Assembly: GCF_901709675.1 (NCBI RefSeq)
Contig: NC_051095.1
Span: forward strand, 26,581,956-26,645,955
Length of the DNA: 64,000 nucleotides
Source of the DNA: Syngnathus acus
Taxonomy: Eukaryota > Chordata > Actinopteri > Syngnathiformes > Syngnathidae
Direction of reading: 5' to 3'
The notes beneath the pieces were generated by a model, which saw only the letters and a program-made list of their open reading frames with translations, ran no database searches and was not told the origin of the DNA. Position numbers and translations under genes: made by a program. Positions 1 to 10,357 of this stretch are shown here, one piece after another. Numbering within the stretch: position 1 is the stretch's first letter; every line of letters begins with the position of its first letter.

Positions 1-914
1 CTTTCTGGAGTACTCCCCTGGTGTGAGGAAAACAACAGCATTGTTTTTAGTCAAGGTTGTTAAAAAAGAAAAAACTCACATAGGAATCCTCGTTGTACAG
101 TGCACTTGTTTAAACTTACTGTTTGACTGTATCAGAATCTGAATAGCTTTAATGTTAATGTAGTATGTCAATAATGCAACTGAAATTGGACGGACACAAG
201 CCATCCAAGAAACACAATGACCTAACAGGAATGGACCTTTTACATTGTTTTTAGTCAAGGTTGTTAAAAAAGAAAAAACTCACATAGGAATCCTCGTTGT
301 ACAGTGCACTTGTTTAAACTTACCGTTTGACTATCAGAATCTGAATAGCTTTATTGTTAATATAGTATGTCAATAATGCAACTGAAATTGAACGGACAAA
401 AGCCATCCAAGAAACACTGACCTAACAGGAATGGACCTTTTACAGCGCATCGTTTTTGTAGATGAAAAAACATGGAGTGGGAAGGAAAACAACAACCCCA
501 GACTGAGCTTCAGTAAGGGGAGCACAGAATGGATTTGTGGAAAAAAACTCAGCGATGAGGCATACATGAATACATGATACAGAGACTAGCGCATGTGGTA
601 GTGGGTCAGGGGTAAGATTGAGTCGGGAACGTTCCAGCCCAGATGCCTGAGCAGGAGTCTGCAGCCATCTCTTTTGGAGCTTCACTGCACTAGAGAAAGG
701 AATGGGGAAACACTTCATCTCGTTGCCATGTAGACAGCCTCGTGAGTCCTCACAATGTCTCAAAGCACAGGAGAAGAAGGGGTAAGGGAGTTAAGAGGGT
801 GCTGAAAAGCAAGAAAGATGAGTGAGAGGCGCAGAAGAAAAAGTGTTTGCCTCAGAAGAGAGCCAAAGAAGAAAATAGAGTAGAGTAGCTGTTTTTTGTA
901 GAAGGTGGTTGCCC
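1..914 (-). other. 3' UTR and downstream flank of the slc7a11-like gene
   Basis: This stretch follows the stop codon of the antiporter gene on the minus strand. I see no convincing reading frame in it. Its far part holds a tandem duplication (listed separately). Read on the minus strand, an AATAAA hexamer lies at 355-350, about 560 nt past the stop. The matching place in the second duplicate carries an ATTAAA variant at 153-148. Either could be the polyadenylation signal; this is inference, as no transcript data are available. Confidence 0.6.
41..443. repeat. Tandem duplication, two units of about 204 bp
   Basis: The segment starting with ttgtttttagtcaagg at 41 recurs at 245, and both units end in caggaatggaccttttaca (near 243 and 443). 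The copies differ by a few substitutions and by a short indel near 130/330. Each unit includes a potential poly(A) hexamer on the minus strand, canonical in one copy and variant in the other. Confidence 0.85.
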
Positions 915-970
915 TTATTTCTCTGCAGGGACCACTTCCAGGAGAATCTGTAAGCTTCTGTTGATAGAAT
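915..970 (-). CDS. slc7a11: slc7a11-like, last coding exon (C-terminal tail and stop)
   Basis: The final 56 coding bases of the transporter. Together with one base from the previous exon they give D-S-I-N-R-S-L-Q-I-L-L-E-V-V-P-A-E-K and a TAA stop at 917-915. The acceptor is a polypyrimidine run followed by tag, with its AG at 972-971. The tail ending in LQI-LEVVP-E matches the cytosolic C-terminus of vertebrate xCT, better than other SLC7 light chains as I recall them. Phase 1 entry agrees exactly with the donor at 3402. The exon is short but the frame, splice site and family match all agree. Confidence 0.88.
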
Positions 971-1030
971 CTACAAACAGAAAAAAAAAAAGTTTTTATG
1001 AGCTACATATTACATTAATAACGATGATGG

Positions 1031-2745
1031 TACCGTAAATTCCGGACTATAAGCCGCGACTTTTTTCCAAAATTTTGAACCCTGCGGCTTATAGTCCGGT
1101 GCGGCTTATATAAGGATTTTTTTCGTGATTTTTGTGATGACTTGATCACTTTTATACACTGCGGTATCTTGAAGAAAAAAACAACAACAAAAATACTATT
1201 TTGAAACACTACTATGGCTGCTGCTTATTCTGGCTGTGTTGCTTGTGACTATTATGAGCTTTAGTAGGAATGCACGCTAGGTGACCTGCGTCAAAGGGCT
1301 CTAAACCCTTTCTCTTACATGTGACTCAGAGATTACACAAAGCAGTGGCGCTGTTTGGACCATCTGCATTGTATTAAAACCCAATCAATCAGCATTTAAA
1401 TTCAATTCTTCTGACATTTTGCTCACCAAAAACAAGTTGTAATGAACGTGAACTTTTAATGCATTTTATTCAGAAGGTTACTTTGAACCCCGAGGCTTAA
1501 ATGGCGGCGCGGCGTATTTATGGGTTTTTACGGCCTCCAGGGGGCGCTCTAGCAGGAAGCAAGAGCGAGACAGACGAAGAAGAGATAATGCGCCGAAGAA
1601 GACGTGCTAGTTTGTGTTTTGAACATTTCGCGGATCACGCACACACCCTCATCATGGAAAACACACGAAGAAATGCATTTGATGCAGCTTTTAAGTTAAA
1701 AGCAATCGATTTGGCTGTCAAAGAGGGAAATAGAGCTTAAATGGCGGCGCGGCGCGTCGTATTTATGGATTTTTACGGCCTCCAGGGGGCGCTCTAGCAG
1801 GAAGCAAGAGCGAGACAGACGAAGAAGAGATAATGCGCCGAAGAAGACGTGCTAGTTTGTGTTTTGATAGGCGAATAGTGGCGTATAATTCACACATAGA
1901 AGAGACAGAACGAGATCAAGACGGACATTACTGAAAGGAAGCTTTTATACACAAACCGTCATTATGGGGGACAAAAGAAATGCATATGAAGCCGCTTTTA
2001 AGCTAAAGGCAGTCGATGTTGATGACATTGTGTTGCGTCACACTTTTCTTTATTTCGTGGTCCCGTCTACTCTGGAGCTATACGTGTCGCTCGCTAGTTT
2101 AATGTAATTTAGCGCTTCGTGCATGAATAAAATTAGCATGAACAGACCCTCATCACACTCGAAGAAATGCATAAAAGCGACGACGAAAGAGAGACTGAGA
2201 AAGTGTGAGGCGAAGGATATCTAACGCTATTCCAATCGGACGCTGAGGAGGAAGACTTCGATGGTTTCAGTGCACAGGAGGAAGATGAAGACGATGAAGC
2301 TCTTTTTTTACTTTTACTGGTATGTTTTTTAACGAGCCCTGTTGGTGCTGTACTACCGTGTTGCTGCTGTGTTACCGCCGCGTCGCAGTGACTTTTACCG
2401 GGTATGTTTTTTTTAATCCAGCCCTATTAGTCTTGTGTTACTTCCGTGTTGCTGCGGTACTACTGCCGCGTCACGGGCAGTGTTTGGAAAGAAATGTTAA
2501 GGTATGTTATTAAAACTTTAAAAAAGCTTTCTGTGTCCAGTCTTTCTTTGTTAATAACTCGCGTGCACACTTCCGTGTTGCTGCGGTACTACTGCTGCGT
2601 CACAGGCAATGTTTAGAAAGACATGTTAAAGTATGTTATTAAAACTTTAAAAAGGCTTTCTGTGAACGGTCTGTCTTTGTAAAAAACGCGTGTGCACGTG
2701 CGGCTTATAGTCCGGTGCGGCTTATATAAGAAAAAAACCAAACAA
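1031..2745 (+). mobile_element. pogo-like DNA transposon remnant, rearranged
   Basis: It is bounded by taccgtaaattccggactat at 1031 and by gcggcttatagtccggtgcg near 2701-2720; a further copy of that inner terminal sequence lies at 1083. Inside are two separate N-terminal transposase starts. At 1653 MENTRRNAFDAAFKLKAIDL ends at a stop after 29 residues, and at 1963 MGDKRNAYEAAFKLKAVD breaks off. Both resemble the Psq-type helix-turn-helix of pogo/Tigger transposases. A C-terminal acidic tail (SDAEEEDFDGFSAQ) is readable near 2240-2285. About 120 bp of 5' leader is repeated (1501-1624 and 1741-1864), and about 100 bp near the 3' end is repeated (2440-2545 and 2568-2672). The catalytic core is missing, so it is dead. 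Confidence 0.6.
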
Positions 2746-3401
2746 TATTAAAAATTCAGTCTTTTATCTTGTTAAAAATAAAAGGGAACTGACCCAAATG
2801 GCATTATATTTTGGTATTCAATGATTTGTATAGTAGGACCTGGGACTGTCAGGAACGAGGGCTGCAGCTCGAAGTGAAGCTCTATCTTCATAACAAAATG
2901 CTATGTCCAATAATGCGTAGACACTGGTGGTGTACTAATTACAGCTTTAGTTTTTATATCACACACACCAACAATCAACACTTTACGGTAGTGTACCATA
3001 AAAACATCAATGATGCCATCAATTGAGCAACGTCAACTCAGTTGTCGTCACATTCCCATTTTTTCCCAGCCATTCCCAGTCCGTAGAGCCAACTTCTGAA
3101 ACAGGGGTTATGACTGCAAAACTCCCTGCTCTTGGCTCATCCTTTTGGCCCCTCCCACAGGGTATGAGCCTATCCCTGTGCATTTTGTCAGTGTCAAGAT
3201 TATTTCACTGTTATGTGGTTGTAGAGTTGTGATTTCAGAAGGGTCTGCTATTGGTATTGTATGTAGATGACAAAAGAACAATGCACAAAAGTATTAAACA
3301 CATTTGTATATAAATTATCTATTGACTATATAATGTAACCTGTATGTTGATGCCTAGTAATCTAACAATACATTCTACAGTAACCACTGGTTCAGATTTA
3401 C
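2746..3401. other. Unassigned intron sequence
   Basis: Part of the last intron of the antiporter gene, which runs from 971 to 3401. I see no coding potential and no repeat shared with the rest of the window. The donor for this intron is at 3401-3400 on the minus strand (gtaaat). Confidence 0.5.
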
Positions 3402-3579
3402 CTAATATCCTTTGCAACCACTTGGGCCTACGATTGAAGCGTACAAATATGTAGTAGGCAGGGATCCCAGTCAGGGAAATGGCAAATCCAATGCCTGTGT
3501 TGGGTGGGTCTGAGTACAGCGAGAGGAAGACCATGAAGAAACAAGAAAGGCTGAACACCACTGGGATGAAAATCGGTAC
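3402..3579 (-). CDS. slc7a11: slc7a11-like, penultimate exon (last two membrane helices)
   Basis: A 178-bp exon encoding 59 residues plus one base. The peptide opens VPIFIPVVFSLSCFFMVFLS, continues LYSDPPNTGIGFAISLTGIP and ends with AYYIF followed by a basic KWLQRIL segment. These are two hydrophobic helices separated by the LYSDP-TG-GF loop, a pattern I associate with vertebrate xCT (helices 11 and 12). The acceptor is ctgcccag with AG at 3581-3580, and the donor is GTAAAT at 3401. Entry phase 0 and exit phase 1 fit both neighbours. xCT is the substrate-carrying subunit of the plasma-membrane cystine/glutamate exchanger (system xc-), which pairs with the SLC3A2 heavy chain and supplies cysteine for glutathione. 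Confidence 0.93.
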
Positions 3580-3668
3580 CTGGGCAGAAAACAAGGGTGA
3601 ATTACAGGTTTACATGTTTTTCAACACATTTCAGGTTGGCAATTTGACTTGGTTTGTTTTATTACATC

Positions 3669-3821
3669 TGTCAAGTGGCATGGAAGTTCAGATGGTGCGT
3701 AATTGGGTATTGGATTTGGCCCAGGCAAATTGGTAACCCTAAAACATGTAGTAATTCCAAATTTCATCAGGAGATGGTGATAAAGCTTGACACATAGGGA
3801 TGACCAAATGGAAACTGATAA
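3669..3821 (+). mobile_element. LTR family 1, copy 1, 5' piece
   Basis: It starts TGTCAAGTGGCATGG, exactly as the complete LTR copy at 52312 does, and runs parallel to 52312-52460. It then breaks off where the next element enters. The remaining pieces of the same LTR resume at 8683 and at 12649. The full copy begins TGTCAA and ends TTGACA, as expected of an LTR. The 4-bp flanks of this split copy, CATC at 3665-3668 and CGTC at 12862-12865, may be a decayed target duplication. Confidence 0.7.
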
Positions 3822-3897
3822 CAGGGATGAGAATGGCAAATGTGAAAAAACACTGAAAAGTAACCAGGGGTCTGGGGGGCCGACCGGGGGTCTGGGG

Positions 3898-4067
<170 letters not shown>

Positions 4068-4497
4068 GGACTGTCCAAGAAAATTAGAACATTGTGATAA
4101 AGTTCTTTATTTTCTGTAATGCAATTAAAAAACAAAAATGTCATACATTCTGGATTCATTACAAATCAACTGAAATATTGCAAGCCTTTTATTATTTTAA
4201 TATTGCTGATAATGGCATACAGCTAAAGAAAACTCAAATATCCTATCTCAAAATATTAGAATATCATGAATAAGTATACTAGTAGGGTATTCAACTAATC
4301 ACTTGAATCGTCTAATTAACTCAAAACACCTGCAAGGGCTTCTTGAGCCTTGAAAAACACTCAGCTTGGTTCAGTAAACTAAATCACTAGGATGGGGAAG
4401 ACTGCTGATCTGACTGCTGTCCAGAGGACCATCATTGACACCCTCCATCAGGAGGGTAAGACACAAAAAGAAATTTCTCAAAGAGCAAGCTGTTCAC
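4068..4497 (+). mobile_element. Tc1-like element A, 3'-truncated
   Basis: The sequence after 4068 (aggactgtccaagaaaattagaac) resembles a fish Tc1 terminal repeat. At 4392 a transposase start follows: MGKTADLTAVQRTIIDTLHQ, then EGKTQKEISQRASCSH. This is the N-terminal helix-turn-helix of a Tc1/mariner transposase. The reading breaks off at about 4497, where the repeated segment at 4502 begins; the catalytic DDE domain and the second terminus are absent. Confidence 0.75.
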
Positions 4498-4501
4498 ACA
4501 A

Positions 4502-5164
4502 AGGCAGCGAGTGTGAGCTTACGTCGGTTATTACCCGACTCCACCATGGTGGACCCAGAGTGCCAGAACCTCTTTGAGGCACAAACCAGGCCGAACCCTG
4601 GAAAAGCCAGGTGTGCAACACCAGGCCGGCATTGCTAGAGAGCTCCCCCTGACCATGTCTTTTTCCATTTTCCACTTTTGTTTTTACCTTTTTTCTTCAC
4701 TCTTGCTGCCAACTTCCCCTACGTGGCCTGGCTGACTGCAGAGACACTTCAAAGCCACTTTCCAGCTCATCCAGACAAGAACACAATAAGTGCAATTTAC
4801 CAGTGTACAAAATATGAGTGCATAAATTTGGGAACAGGAGTCAAGATGGGTCACCTTTTTGCACATTACCACCAGTTCATGCCTAGACCGCTATTTTGTG
4901 TTGCTTTTATTACTCATCTTGTCTATCTGATGATATTCTTTGTCATGTGCGGAATGGAGCAGGGTGACCAAATGCACCTTAGACCAGGGTTTCTTGAAGG
5001 GAAAAGGGGAGGTGGAGGAGAGGATGAGGGGAACAAACAGGCAGGAGGACATAGCAAGGCTAATGTGGAGGCAAACAGACAGGAACAAAGTGGCAAACAA
5101 GAAACCAGGGAGGACTTACTAACAGGACGATCCGACCGGGAGTGACACGCAGACAGGACTTAAA
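4502..5164. repeat. Repeated segment (copy 1), adjoining Tc1 element B; carries a 155-codon open frame
   Basis: This roughly 660-bp segment recurs inverted at 47746-48410, next to the second copy of Tc1 element B. An open frame of 155 codons (4678-5145, plus strand) is conserved in both copies, with seven amino-acid differences by my count (positions 4, 44, 65, 128, 130, 138, 146) and no stop. The product would have hydrophobic stretches followed by a glycine/charged tail; I recognise no family. In copy 2, the strand opposite the frame reads as a promoter-like TATTTAAG beside the Tc1 insertion, so the segment may be an LTR and the frame accidental. Confidence 0.55.
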
Positions 5165-5166
5165 TA

Positions 5167-6740
5167 GAAATCGGATTCGGTTGAAGTTGGGAAATTGTGT
5201 AAAATGTAAATAAAACCGAAATACAACGATTTGAAAATCCTTCTCAACCCATATTCCATTGAATACACTACAAAGAGAACATATTTAATGTTCAAACTGA
5301 TAAACGTCATTGTTTTTTGCCAAATAATAATTAACTTCGAATTTCATGGCTGCAACACTTCCAGTAGAAGTTGGGAAAGGTGGCAAAAGATACTGAGAAA
5401 GCTGAGAAAACCTCATCAAACACCTATTTGGAACATCCCACATGTGATCAGGCTAATTGGGTACCATGATTGGGTATAAAAGGAGCCTCCCCAAACATGC
5501 TCAGTCATTCACAAGCAAGGATGGGCAAGGTTCACCACTTTGTCCACAACTGCGTGAGAAAATAGTTGAACCGTTTAAGAACAACATTTCTCAAAGCAAA
5601 ATTGCAAGGAATTTAGGGTTTTCAACATCTACAGTCCATAATATCATCAAAAGGTTCACAGAATCTGGTGAAATCACTGCATGTAAGCGCCACGGCCGGA
5701 AACCAACACTGATTGACCGTGACCTTCGATCCCTCAGCACTGCCTTAAAAACCGACATGAGTGTGTAAAGGATATCACCAAATGGGCTCAGGAAAAATTC
5801 TGAAAACCACTGTCAGTAAATACAGTTCGTCACTACATCAGTAAGTGTGGGTTAAAATCCTACCATGCAAAGCAAAAGCCGTTTATGAACAACATCCAGA
5901 AACGCCGCCGGGTTTTCTGGGCCCAAGCTCATGTAAAATGGACTGATGCAAAATAAAAAAGTGTTTTGTGGAGTCCACTTTTCAAATTGTTTTTGGAAAC
6001 ACTGGACGTCGTGTCGTCCGGACCAAATAGGAAGCGAACCATCCAGACTGTTAACGCAAAGTTCAAAAGCCAGCATCTGTGATGATATGGGGGTGCATTA
6101 GTTCCCATGCTATGGGTGACTAACATTTTTGTGAAGGCAACATAAATACTGAAAAGTACATACAGATTTTGGAGCAACATATGCTGCCATCCAAGAGACG
6201 TCTTTTTCATGGACGCTGCTGCTTATTTCAGCAAGATAATGCCAAGCCATATTCTGCACGTGTTAAAACAGCGTGGCTTTGAAGTAAAAGAGTCCAGGTT
6301 CTCCCCTGGCCCGCTTGCAGTCCAGACCTGTCTCCTATTGAAAATGTGTGTAGCATTATGAAGCGTAAAATACGACAGGGAAGACCCCCGGACTGTTGAA
6401 CAACTGAAGCGGTTCATCAAGCAAGAATAGGAAAGAATTCCACATGAGAAGCTAAGAGAATTAGTCTCCTCTCTTCCAAAACGTTTATTGAGTGTTATTA
6501 AAAGGAAAGGTGATTTAACGAAGTGGTAAACATGCCCTTTCCCAACTTCTACTGCACGCGTTGCAGCCATGAAATTCTAAGTTAATTATTATTTGAAAAA
6601 TAAAATACAGTTTAAGAGTTTGAGCATTAAATATGTTGTCTTTGTAGTGTATTCAAGTGAATATAGGTTGAAAAGGATTTTCAAATCATTGTATTTTGTT
6701 TTTATTTACATTTTACACAATTTCCCAACGATCCGGTTTG
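5167..6740 (+). mobile_element. Tc1-like element B, copy 1, near full length but decayed
   Basis: About 1574 bp with inverted terminal regions of some 200 bp (5167-5370 and 6545-6740) that start gattcggttgaagttgggaa. TA dinucleotides lie at 5165-5166 and 6741-6742, the Tc1/mariner target. The transposase reads in frame from 5457 to 5768: a Tc1 paired-type DNA-binding region (NLGFSTSTVHNIIKRFTESG, then GRKPTLIDRDLRSL). It then runs through frameshifts and stops (KWAQEKF stop, KKSVLW) toward the DDE region and the 3' end. No complete transposase is possible. A second copy lies inverted at 46063. Confidence 0.88.
5457..5765 (+). pseudogene. Tc1-like transposase, N-terminal part
   Basis: Codes for the two helix-turn-helix units of the bipartite Tc1 DNA-binding domain (QLREKIVEPFKNNISQSKIA, then GRKPTLIDRD). 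It stops at 5766-5768, and homology continues only after the stop and further frameshifts. The copy at 47089-47388 on the minus strand is nearly identical and stops at the same place (TALKTDMSV then stop), so the stop predates both copies or was carried with the element. Confidence 0.75.
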
Positions 6741-6854
6741 TATAATGCCGCCGCTCTCGAGCCATGCCCATCTGAAGCAGTTCTTGATCCCGTTCGGCTT
6801 TTCTATTTCCCTGGCACAATCCTCATGCTGGTGAAAACTGAGTAGGCCCTAGAT

Positions 6855-7068
6855 CAGGGGTGGGCAATTCCGGTCCTCGAGGGCCGGTGTCCTGCATGTT
6901 TTATAGGTCTCCCTGCTGCAACACACCTGATTCAAATGATCAGGATTGTTATCCAGCTTCTGCAGACCTTGCTAATTATCTGACCATTTGAATCAGGTGT
7001 GTTGCAACAGGGTGACATAGAAAACATGCAGGACACCGGCCTTCGAGGACAGGAATTGCCCACCCCTG
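6855..7068. mobile_element. Foldback hAT-type MITE with perfect 8-bp target duplication
   Basis: A 214-bp element beginning CAGGGGTGGGCAATTCCGGT, whose other end is the inverted copy (ggaattgcccacccctg). The two halves are complementary over much of their length (gcaacacacctgattcaaat against atttgaatcaggtgtgttgc), so a single strand could fold into a hairpin. It is flanked by CCCTAGAT at 6847-6854 and 7069-7076, the 8-bp duplication typical of hAT. Non-coding. Confidence 0.93.
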
Positions 7069-7086
7069 CCCTAGATCTATCTAACT

Positions 7087-8233
7087 ACCGCAATTTTTGG
7101 ACTAAAAGTCGCTCCGGAGTAAAAGTCGCATCAGACATAAAATGCACAATGAAGTGGAAAAAAAAGCATATATAAGTCGCACCAGAGTTTAAGTCGCATT
7201 TTGGGGGAAATTGTTTTGACAAAATCCAACACGAGAAGCCAACCAAGAAGAGACATGAACCAGCAACAACAGGCTAAACGATATGGTATGCTAACGTGAC
7301 ATAAACACAAATGAGGAGCTGAGAACGGGCCTGACGTAACATTAACAGTGATTCAAATAACTATAACAAAAAGAACACGTTTATCAAACCATCTGTGTCA
7401 CTCCAAATCATTAAATCCATCAAATTCTTCGTCCTTTGTGTAAACAACGCCACGTGTGCGGCGCGCCGCTGACGTCAGACTCATCGTCAGTTGCAGTTCA
7501 AATTATTCCACAGGCCCATATAACTATATATATATACTAGATATCAAACTATAATATAAACGACAATTTTATCGAACCATCCGTGTCACTCCAAATCATT
7601 AAATCCATCGAAATCTTCGTCCTCTGTGTCCTCTGTGTCAAAAGAAAAACGGCTGTTGACTCCGGAACTCCATGCGCCGCTGACGTCAGACTCGTCGTCA
7701 GTTGCGGCTCCAATTATTCCACAGATCTACATATATAACTATATTGTAGCGTTACCAAAGTAACCGTCTCTTTATTTCACAAGAGCTCAACATGTGTGTG
7801 TGCTCCAAGCAAGCGCCCTGATTCGCTCCCCCTCCACCTTCACGGCCTCGCTAGACAATCGGAAACTACTGAAGTCTAACAACATACACGTTGCTACTCT
7901 AAATAAACTATATGTCAAATAACTATAACATAAATAACAAGTTTATCGAACCATCTATGTCACTCCAAATCATTAAATCTCCTGACTCCGGAAGTCAGTG
8001 AATGGAACTCATTGTCAGTGAGGCTCCAATTATTTCACAGCTATAGTGCGCCCTCATGCGGTTTAAAGTGAAACTAACGTGAAGTGATCAACTATACTTG
8101 TAAGTAAGTAATGTGTTAATGATCAAGTAAAGATTTGTGAATAATTTCACATATAAGTTACTCCTGAGTATAAGTTGCCCCCCACCCAAACTATGAAAAA
8201 AAAACGCAACTTATAGTCCGAAAAATACGGTAA
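7087..8233 (-). mobile_element. pogo-like non-autonomous element, reverse orientation
   Basis: It is bounded by accgcaatttttggactaaa at the left and by tagtccgaaaaatacggt at the right, the terminal motif shared with elements at 11262, 51051 and 54500. Three internal blocks (near 7395, 7577 and 7955, reverse strand) carry the motif gatttaatgatttggagtga, which in the sense strand of related copies encodes EEFDGFNDLE and a stop, a pogo-type acidic tail. A CA/GT-free spacer with accacacgtcttg-like poly-A-signal sequence is also shared with 51790-51840. Confidence 0.6.
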
Positions 8234-8833
8234 ATAACTTGTTTACAAGTGATGAAAACCCAATCGCAAATTTACATTGTGGCGGTGTAAAAACACTAGT
8301 TCTCCACGTAAGTTAAGTTAACAAGTGGAAATGATGTGACGAAAGTAGCGCCAAAATGCTGCCGAAAATAAGGCGGATGTTGTCGCATCACTGCTGCCAG
8401 TGAGTTAGGTTTACAGAGGCAAGCCGATTTCCGTACTCACAGCTTAACTAATTTTGCCTTGAGATGTGCCAAAAGATGGCAGTGGGCAGGCGAATGCTCG
8501 CGAGTCGCCGAGGCTAACATTGCCCGGCCAGCTGGCCGGCCGCTTCCATACCCTCTCCCCTATATATTAAAAAAAAAAATAATAATAATAATTCTCAACG
8601 AATTTACATGATTCACAAAAATGATACTTTCGACGGAAAAAAACATGGAAATCCGCGGATCCGCGGAAAATTCTCATCCCGGTGACAAATCTAATAAATT
8701 AAATTGTTAGCAATTGGGAGGAGACGACCTGTTTGAACATGTAGTAACACACAACTTTGGAATATGATTTTGCTTTGCCATAATTTTAATCTGTAACAGT
8801 TTGAGCAATATCATTATATATGTTAAAGTTGGA

Positions 8834-9108
8834 AAGTTAAGTTAAAGTTAAAGTCCCAATGATCGTCACACACATCTGGGTGTGGTGAAATTTGTCCTCT
8901 GCATTTAACCCATCCCCATGTGATTTTAATCCATCCCCTGGGGGAGAGGGGAGCAGTGAGCAGCAGCGGTGCCGCGCTCGGGAATCATTTGGTGATCTAA
9001 CCCACCAATTCCAACCCTTAATGCTGAGTGCCAAGCAGGGAGGCAATGGGGGTTTGAACCCACAACCTTCCAGTCTCAGGGCGGACACTCTACCACTAGG
9101 CCACTGAG
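8834..9108 (-). mobile_element. tRNA-derived SINE (family A), copy 1
   Basis: Read on the minus strand it starts with a tRNA-like head: ctcagtggcctagtggtaga (box A-like) and then tggaaggttgtgggttcaaa (box B-like). It ends with a (CTTTAA)n tail at 8834-8850. The middle holds a well-conserved ccccatccccatgtg / ggggagcagtgagcagcagc region. It lacks a short tract near 9048 that copy 2 keeps. Inserted in LTR copy 1: the flanking LTR sequence is continuous in the copy at 52600. Confidence 0.85.
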
Positions 9109-9362
9109 ATAGAGATAGAAGAACCCATTATTATGGCTAAGTATGATTATGCGTTAAGTTGTATGTGTTAATGATGTTGCAATGTTTAATCGATATCCAA
9201 CTTGCATTTAACATTGTTGTTTCATCTATACATGAATGTATTAAGGGTTAATAGTGGTACTAAGTGGTGGAAGACTGCGATCCCACGCATGAGCCTGACC
9301 CAGAGGTCACCTCATCCGGTCGAGGATGCAGCTGCAGTTTATTTTTAAAAAAAGAATATAGA

Positions 9363-9478
9363 GGACCTATAGGGACCTATAGAGGCCTATAGGGAAATCC
9401 CCGTCACGTGCAGGGAGACCTATGGGGACCTATAGAGGTCTAAAGGGAAATCCCCGTCACGTGCAGGGAGACCTATAG
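9363..9478 (+). repeat. Tandem 58-bp repeats just upstream of the LTR TATA box
   Basis: Two units containing gacctatagggaaatcccc- and gtcacgtgcagggag-type sequence, followed by a partial third unit to about 9500. They lie immediately upstream of the TATA box of LTR copy 1. The other LTR copy has an unrelated tandem repeat in the same place (52755-52988). CACGTG cores are visible in each unit. These look like enhancer-type repeats. Confidence 0.75.
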
Positions 9479-9502
9479 GGGAAGTCACATGCAAGGGAGG
9501 CC

Positions 9503-9510
9503 TATAAATA
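9503..9510 (+). promoter_or_regulatory. TATA box of LTR copy 1
   Basis: TATAAATA in the context ggcctataaatatg, followed about 20 bp downstream by gacacagagcaagg. The intact LTR has TATAAATA at 53000-53007 followed by gacacagaac. The downstream match suggests a shared transcription start region. Confidence 0.65.
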
Positions 9511-10357
9511 TGTCGTCCTGACACAGAGCAAGGCTCTTCTTCCTGGTCAGGGCGATGGCCCTGACACTGCCCGGAGTAAAGAACGCCGATTAAACGAAGA
9601 TGGATTTTTCATTCTTTTAGAGATTGGACCAAAATCGACTAAGATGAATTTCTAGAGTCTTCGAATTGGACTTTGTCAAATGTTAAGCTTCGAATTGGAC
9701 TTTGTCAAATTTTAAGCTTCGAGGAAGGCAGAGGAGACAGCTTCTTCTGGCAGCAAGGTGAAGACGCCAATGTAACGGCGTTGGCCAATCTCCTCATCGG
9801 CAGACCTTTCCTCTTTTTAAACAAAATTTGGATTTTGAAACAAAGGAGAACTGATCACTCGACATGTTCAACCAAATAGCATTTTAGACCTTTTGTCTCC
9901 TCTTTTGCTCTGAGATTGGTGAGTGGAATTGTTTTTTGTTCGTCTTGTAATTCATTTTCTTGCTTATTCATTAAATTTCTTCTTAATCCTTTATTCGGTT
10001 ATCGATTATTTCGTATTAACTATGTTGAGCATGGTTTTATATGCAGTAATTAGAACTTTAAATTTTCTTTTTTTCCCTATCATAGTAATTCTTTAAATCC
10101 GTTCGATTCTTTTTAAAGTGAAGACAGCTTTAATCCTTAACATCAGGAATTGTCAGATCTGGTTCGAAATAATTATCTTAAGCTCAGCTAGGGCGAGTGC
10201 GCGCGAGTGTAAATTAACGAATCCCTGAAGTCTTAACAAAGACATCTAAATATATCCGAGATTTAACAAAAGCCCCAAATCAGAAGAGAGCCACAAGTAG
10301 GGTGCGGACATTCTGACACCGTGTCTCGACCTTAGTTACCATACACGCTTGACTTTA

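Larger units (their letters stand above)
8683..10357 (+). mobile_element. LTR family 1, copy 1, central piece with promoter
   Basis: It continues the LTR begun at 3669 and runs parallel to 52460-53800 of the intact copy. It contains a TATA box (9503-9510), a stretch after it that matches the R/U5-like part of copy 2 (ctgacacagagc, cgatggccctgacactgccc), and a duplicated 27-bp tract near 9661-9713 (cttcgaattggactttgtca twice). A SINE is inserted at 8834-9108. The piece ends at about 10357, where another hAT element interrupts. No retroviral or retrotransposon genes accompany it, so it is a solo LTR. Confidence 0.72.
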
